Shown: positions 12,581-14,450 of the stretch, piece after piece
How positions within the stretch are numbered: the first letter of the stretch is position 1
Layout of the letters: the number at the start of each line of letters is the position of its first letter
Origin: JBGPYM01 sp041493205
Lineage (GTDB): Bacteria; Bacteroidota; Ignavibacteria; UBA10030; UBA6906
Length of the DNA stretch: 14,450 nucleotides
Direction: 5' to 3'
NCBI GenBank assembly: GCA_041493205.1
Contig: JBGPYM010000055.1
Span: 1-14,450, forward strand
Notes under the pieces: model-generated
Databases searched by the model: none
The model's input: only the letters and a program-made list of their open reading frames with translations
Told to the model about the DNA's origin: nothing
Program-made: the position numbers and the translations under genes

Positions 12581-13711
12581 TCAACCCGCGGACTTTCCCC
12601 AGTTTGTCTTCAGGCAGTAGGCGAGTATGCGTTCGACGTACGTGTCAAACCGCGGGAATTCAATCCCGCTTCCCCGCACGAGCCGGTCGGTGTTCCGCGA
12701 GTCAAACAGCCGGTCGATCCCGACGTACGGGAGCAGCGTGTCGAGCTGCGAGAGCAATGCCTCCTCCCGCCCGCGGGTGAGCCCCCTGCGCCTCTGAAAC
12801 TCCTCCTGCGACACGAACTCCATCGTCCGGCGCTGCTTCAGCGGCGCGTGAGTGTCAAAATAGGCACAGGCGCTCAGGACCACATCACCCAGCCGCGAGG
12901 CGCGATCCGCTCCCGCCGTAACATGACAGACCGTCCCGTTTGATTCGTCCTTCGCCATGCAGTGGACGATCACGTCATCCACCCAGTCGATCGGTACGAG
13001 ATCCAGCTTCGTGTCCGGCGTTCCGGGGACAAACGTCAGGAGTCCGCGCTGAACCAGCCGCAGTGGTGTGTAAATCACATTGAAGGCGGTCGTCCGTCCG
13101 GTCTGTGAATCGCCGATCACAATGCTGGGCCGGAACACGACGGCCGGCAGACGCCCGAACGTGTTGCGCACGAGCCGCTCCGCCTCGCATTTTGACTGCT
13201 CGTACGTGTTGAAAAACGACTGGCCCATCTCAAGCTCGTCTTCGGTCACGATCCCCGGCCGCCGTCCAGAGACCGAGGACGTCCCGATGTACACGAATCG
13301 CTTCAACGTCCCCCGGTCGGCGCACCGCTGCGCAAGGGCCAGCATCGTGCGCGTTCCTCCGCAATTGACCTCCCGCGCCTCCTCGATCGGGTGGTCAAAC
13401 CGGATCGTCGCGGCCCCGTGAATGATGTACGTCGATTCGGCTTCAATCCTGTCGAGCTCCGCCGCGGAGAGGCCCAGCCGGTCCAAAAGCACGTCTCCCC
13501 GGATTCCCCTGATCCGCTTCCCGGCGTCCGGCACCCCGTCCGGCCCTGCTAACCCCGCAACTATCTCTTCCGTTCTCCTGCGCGCCACGCCGTCGTCCTC
13601 ACCGCGCACGAGCAGCGTGATCGTGGAACCGGGGAACTTCCGGAGGATCCGCGGCAGGAGGTAGGTGCCGACCAGACCCGTCCCTCCGGTGATAAAGAAA
13701 TGATCTGACAT
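12581..13711 (-). CDS. Extended SDR-family NAD(P)-dependent reductase/epimerase (thioester-reductase-like)
   Basis: The protein has 376 residues with an N-terminal Rossmann fold. The nucleotide-binding motif is ITGGTGLVG (7-15), the active-site serine region YIGTSSVSG (141-149), and the catalytic pair Y170 and K174 in YEQSKCEAE. FRPSIVIGDSQTG follows at about 193-205. This order, with the FVYIGTSSVSG style and the long C-terminal half, resembles the NAD_binding_4 (fatty acyl reductase / thioester reductase) branch of extended SDRs more than sugar epimerases. The substrate cannot be told. The ATG at 13711 is preceded by GGAG at tight spacing. It is a single-gene unit facing def and divergent from the PflX-like gene. 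The SDR fold is certain, the subfamily is not. Confidence 0.85.
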   Translation of the reverse strand: MSDHFFITGGTGLVGTYLLPRILRKFPGSTITLLVRGEDDGVARRRTEEIVAGLAGPDGVPDAGKRIRGIRGDVLLDRLGLSAAELDRIEAESTYIIHGAATIRFDHPIEEAREVNCGGTRTMLALAQRCADRGTLKRFVYIGTSSVSGRRPGIVTEDELEMGQSFFNTYEQSKCEAERLVRNTFGRLPAVVFRPSIVIGDSQTGRTTAFNVIYTPLRLVQRGLLTFVPGTPDTKLDLVPIDWVDDVIVHCMAKDESNGTVCHVTAGADRASRLGDVVLSACAYFDTHAPLKQRRTMEFVSQEEFQRRRGLTRGREEALLSQLDTLLPYVGIDRLFDSRNTDRLVRGSGIEFPRFDTYVERILAYCLKTNWGKSAG

Positions 13712-13764
13712 GACTCCGTAAATCTGGTGATGTCCCTCTGCGGGAGATGCGGGAACGACCGTAA

Positions 13765-13793
13765 AGTGTACGGCATAATCGTGCCCGATGCAA
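13765..13793 (-). promoter_or_regulatory. Candidate sigma70 promoter of the SDR gene
   Basis: On the minus strand TTGCAT and TACACT are 17 bases apart, with a predicted start near 13758 and a leader of about 47 bases. The boxes are only fair matches to consensus. Confidence 0.35.
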
Positions 13794-13794
13794 A

Positions 13795-13823
13795 TTGGAA
13801 TCCCGGCGCCAGTTTCGTATATT
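13795..13823 (+). promoter_or_regulatory. Candidate sigma70 promoter of the PflX-like gene
   Basis: TTGGAA (13795-13800) and TATATT (13818-13823) are exactly 17 bases apart. Transcription would start near 13830, only two or three bases before the ATG at 13833. This implies a leaderless message, which fits the absence of a Shine-Dalgarno sequence. Confidence 0.5.
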
Positions 13824-13830
13824 TTATACG
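13816..13830. promoter_or_regulatory. Inverted repeat over the -10 box of the PflX-like gene
   Basis: CGTATA and TATACG flank TTT as a perfect six-base inverted repeat that covers the proposed -10 box and ends two bases before the start codon. It could be a repressor site, or a chance property of an AT-rich -10 region. Confidence 0.4.
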
Positions 13831-13832
13831 CG

Positions 13833-14450
13833 ATGTCATTCGTTCCTTCCTACATTGCGCTGCACCGCTCCGGCGAGCTTCGCCGCCGGGCTGCGCTTCT
13901 TGAAGCCATGCTTGCGTCGTGCACGATTTGTCCCCATGAGTGCGGGAACAACCGCCTCAAGGACGAACTCGCGCGATGCTACTCCGGACTTCTTCCCGTC
14001 GTCTCTGCCTATACGTCCCACTTCGGCGAAGAGCCCGGTCTGGTCGGCACCGGCGGGGTGGGGAACATCTTCTTCGGCAACTGCAACCTCCGCTGCGTCT
14101 ATTGCCAGAATTATCTGATCAGCCAGAATTACCGCGAAGAACGAAAAAATGAAGTGAGCATCGAGCGCCTTGCGGAGATGATGCTCGAACTCCAGGAGCG
14201 GGGCTGCCATGAAATCGGCTTTGTCTCACCCACGCACTTCGTGCCGCAGATTGTTGCCGCCGTCTGCATCGCCGCTGACAGGGGACTGACCCTCCCGCTT
14301 ATCTACAACACGAATGCCTATGACGCGCTCGAGGTGCTCCGCCTCCTCGACGGTGTGATCGACATATATCTGCCCGATCTCAAATACGCCGATGATGAGA
14401 TGGGATACAGGTATTCGAAGGTCAAAGAGTATGCCCGCCACGCCCGCGCG
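13833..14450 (+). CDS. PflX-like radical SAM protein (partial, C-terminus off the right edge)
   Basis: The open frame runs without a stop to the window end, giving 206 residues. The radical SAM cluster motif is CNLRCVYCQN, with C84, C88 and C91 as the CxxxCxxC ligands. It is preceded by an N-terminal Cys-rich part (C30, C33, C37 and C49, in SCTICPHECGNNR and the residues after it). This arrangement matches the PflX group (COG1313), relatives of pyruvate formate-lyase activating enzyme whose targets are not established. The typical N-terminus (PSYIALHRSGELRRR) supports the ATG at 13833 even without a Shine-Dalgarno. No glycyl-radical enzyme gene is visible next to it. Identification is good at family level and the substrate is unknown. 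Confidence 0.9.
   Translation, partial: MSFVPSYIALHRSGELRRRAALLEAMLASCTICPHECGNNRLKDELARCYSGLLPVVSAYTSHFGEEPGLVGTGGVGNIFFGNCNLRCVYCQNYLISQNYREERKNEVSIERLAEMMLELQERGCHEIGFVSPTHFVPQIVAAVCIAADRGLTLPLIYNTNAYDALEVLRLLDGVIDIYLPDLKYADDEMGYRYSKVKEYARHARA

Noticed and set aside
14226..14441. Minus-strand open frame at the right end
   Set aside because: It is antisense to the radical SAM gene, which has clear motifs and runs to the edge.
1..14450. CRISPR arrays, tRNA or rRNA genes, insertion sequences
   Set aside because: No regularly spaced direct repeats, cloverleaf-like sequence, rRNA signature or transposase was seen in the window.

Overview
The window carries a compact hydrogenase locus on the minus strand (about 1-7535) and a housekeeping block, mostly on the plus strand (about 7672-14450). 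The DNA looks GC-rich throughout. The Tat-exported, membrane-anchored hydrogenase, GlnD, peptidoglycan glutamate racemase and ECF sigma/anti-sigma pair all fit a free-living bacterium that can oxidise H2 and probably meets oxygen. Diderm FCB-type lineages would fit, but phylum cannot be decided from the sequence alone.

Hydrogenase operon, read leftward from 4946: hupS (small subunit, Tat signal, six-cysteine proximal-cluster signature of O2-tolerant enzymes), hupL (NiFe large subunit), hupC (cytochrome b), hupD (maturation endopeptidase), hypA and hypB (nickel insertion; hypB runs off the left edge). The genes overlap by 1 or 4 bases or follow strong Shine-Dalgarno sequences, except for a 61-base gap before hypA. 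HupS/HupL would oxidise H2 on the outer face of the cytoplasmic membrane and pass electrons to quinone through HupC. HypA/HypB load nickel, and HupD clips the HupL C-terminus.

Control region, 4947-7671: a sigma54-type -24/-12 promoter sits 72 bases upstream of the hupS start codon. A second one lies before a small gene of unknown function (5128-5370). Each is preceded by a near-identical CGGA-NN-TCCG dyad that could be an enhancer site. Next comes a three-gene operon, also leftward: ECF sigma factor, zinc-finger anti-sigma factor, and a sigma54 activator that has no sensory domain. The arrangement suggests a cascade in which an envelope signal frees the ECF factor, which makes the activator, which switches on the hydrogenase. 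This is an inference and the most interesting idea in the window.

Right half: two tandem, apparently paralogous small membrane proteins diverge from the sigma gene. They are followed by glnD (PII uridylyltransferase), murI (glutamate racemase), def (peptide deformylase), a convergent extended SDR reductase, and a divergent PflX-like radical SAM gene cut by the right edge. A composite hairpin repeat occurs twice, at 5382-5455 and 11927-11987. The second copy supplies the murI stop codon and forms an intrinsic terminator.
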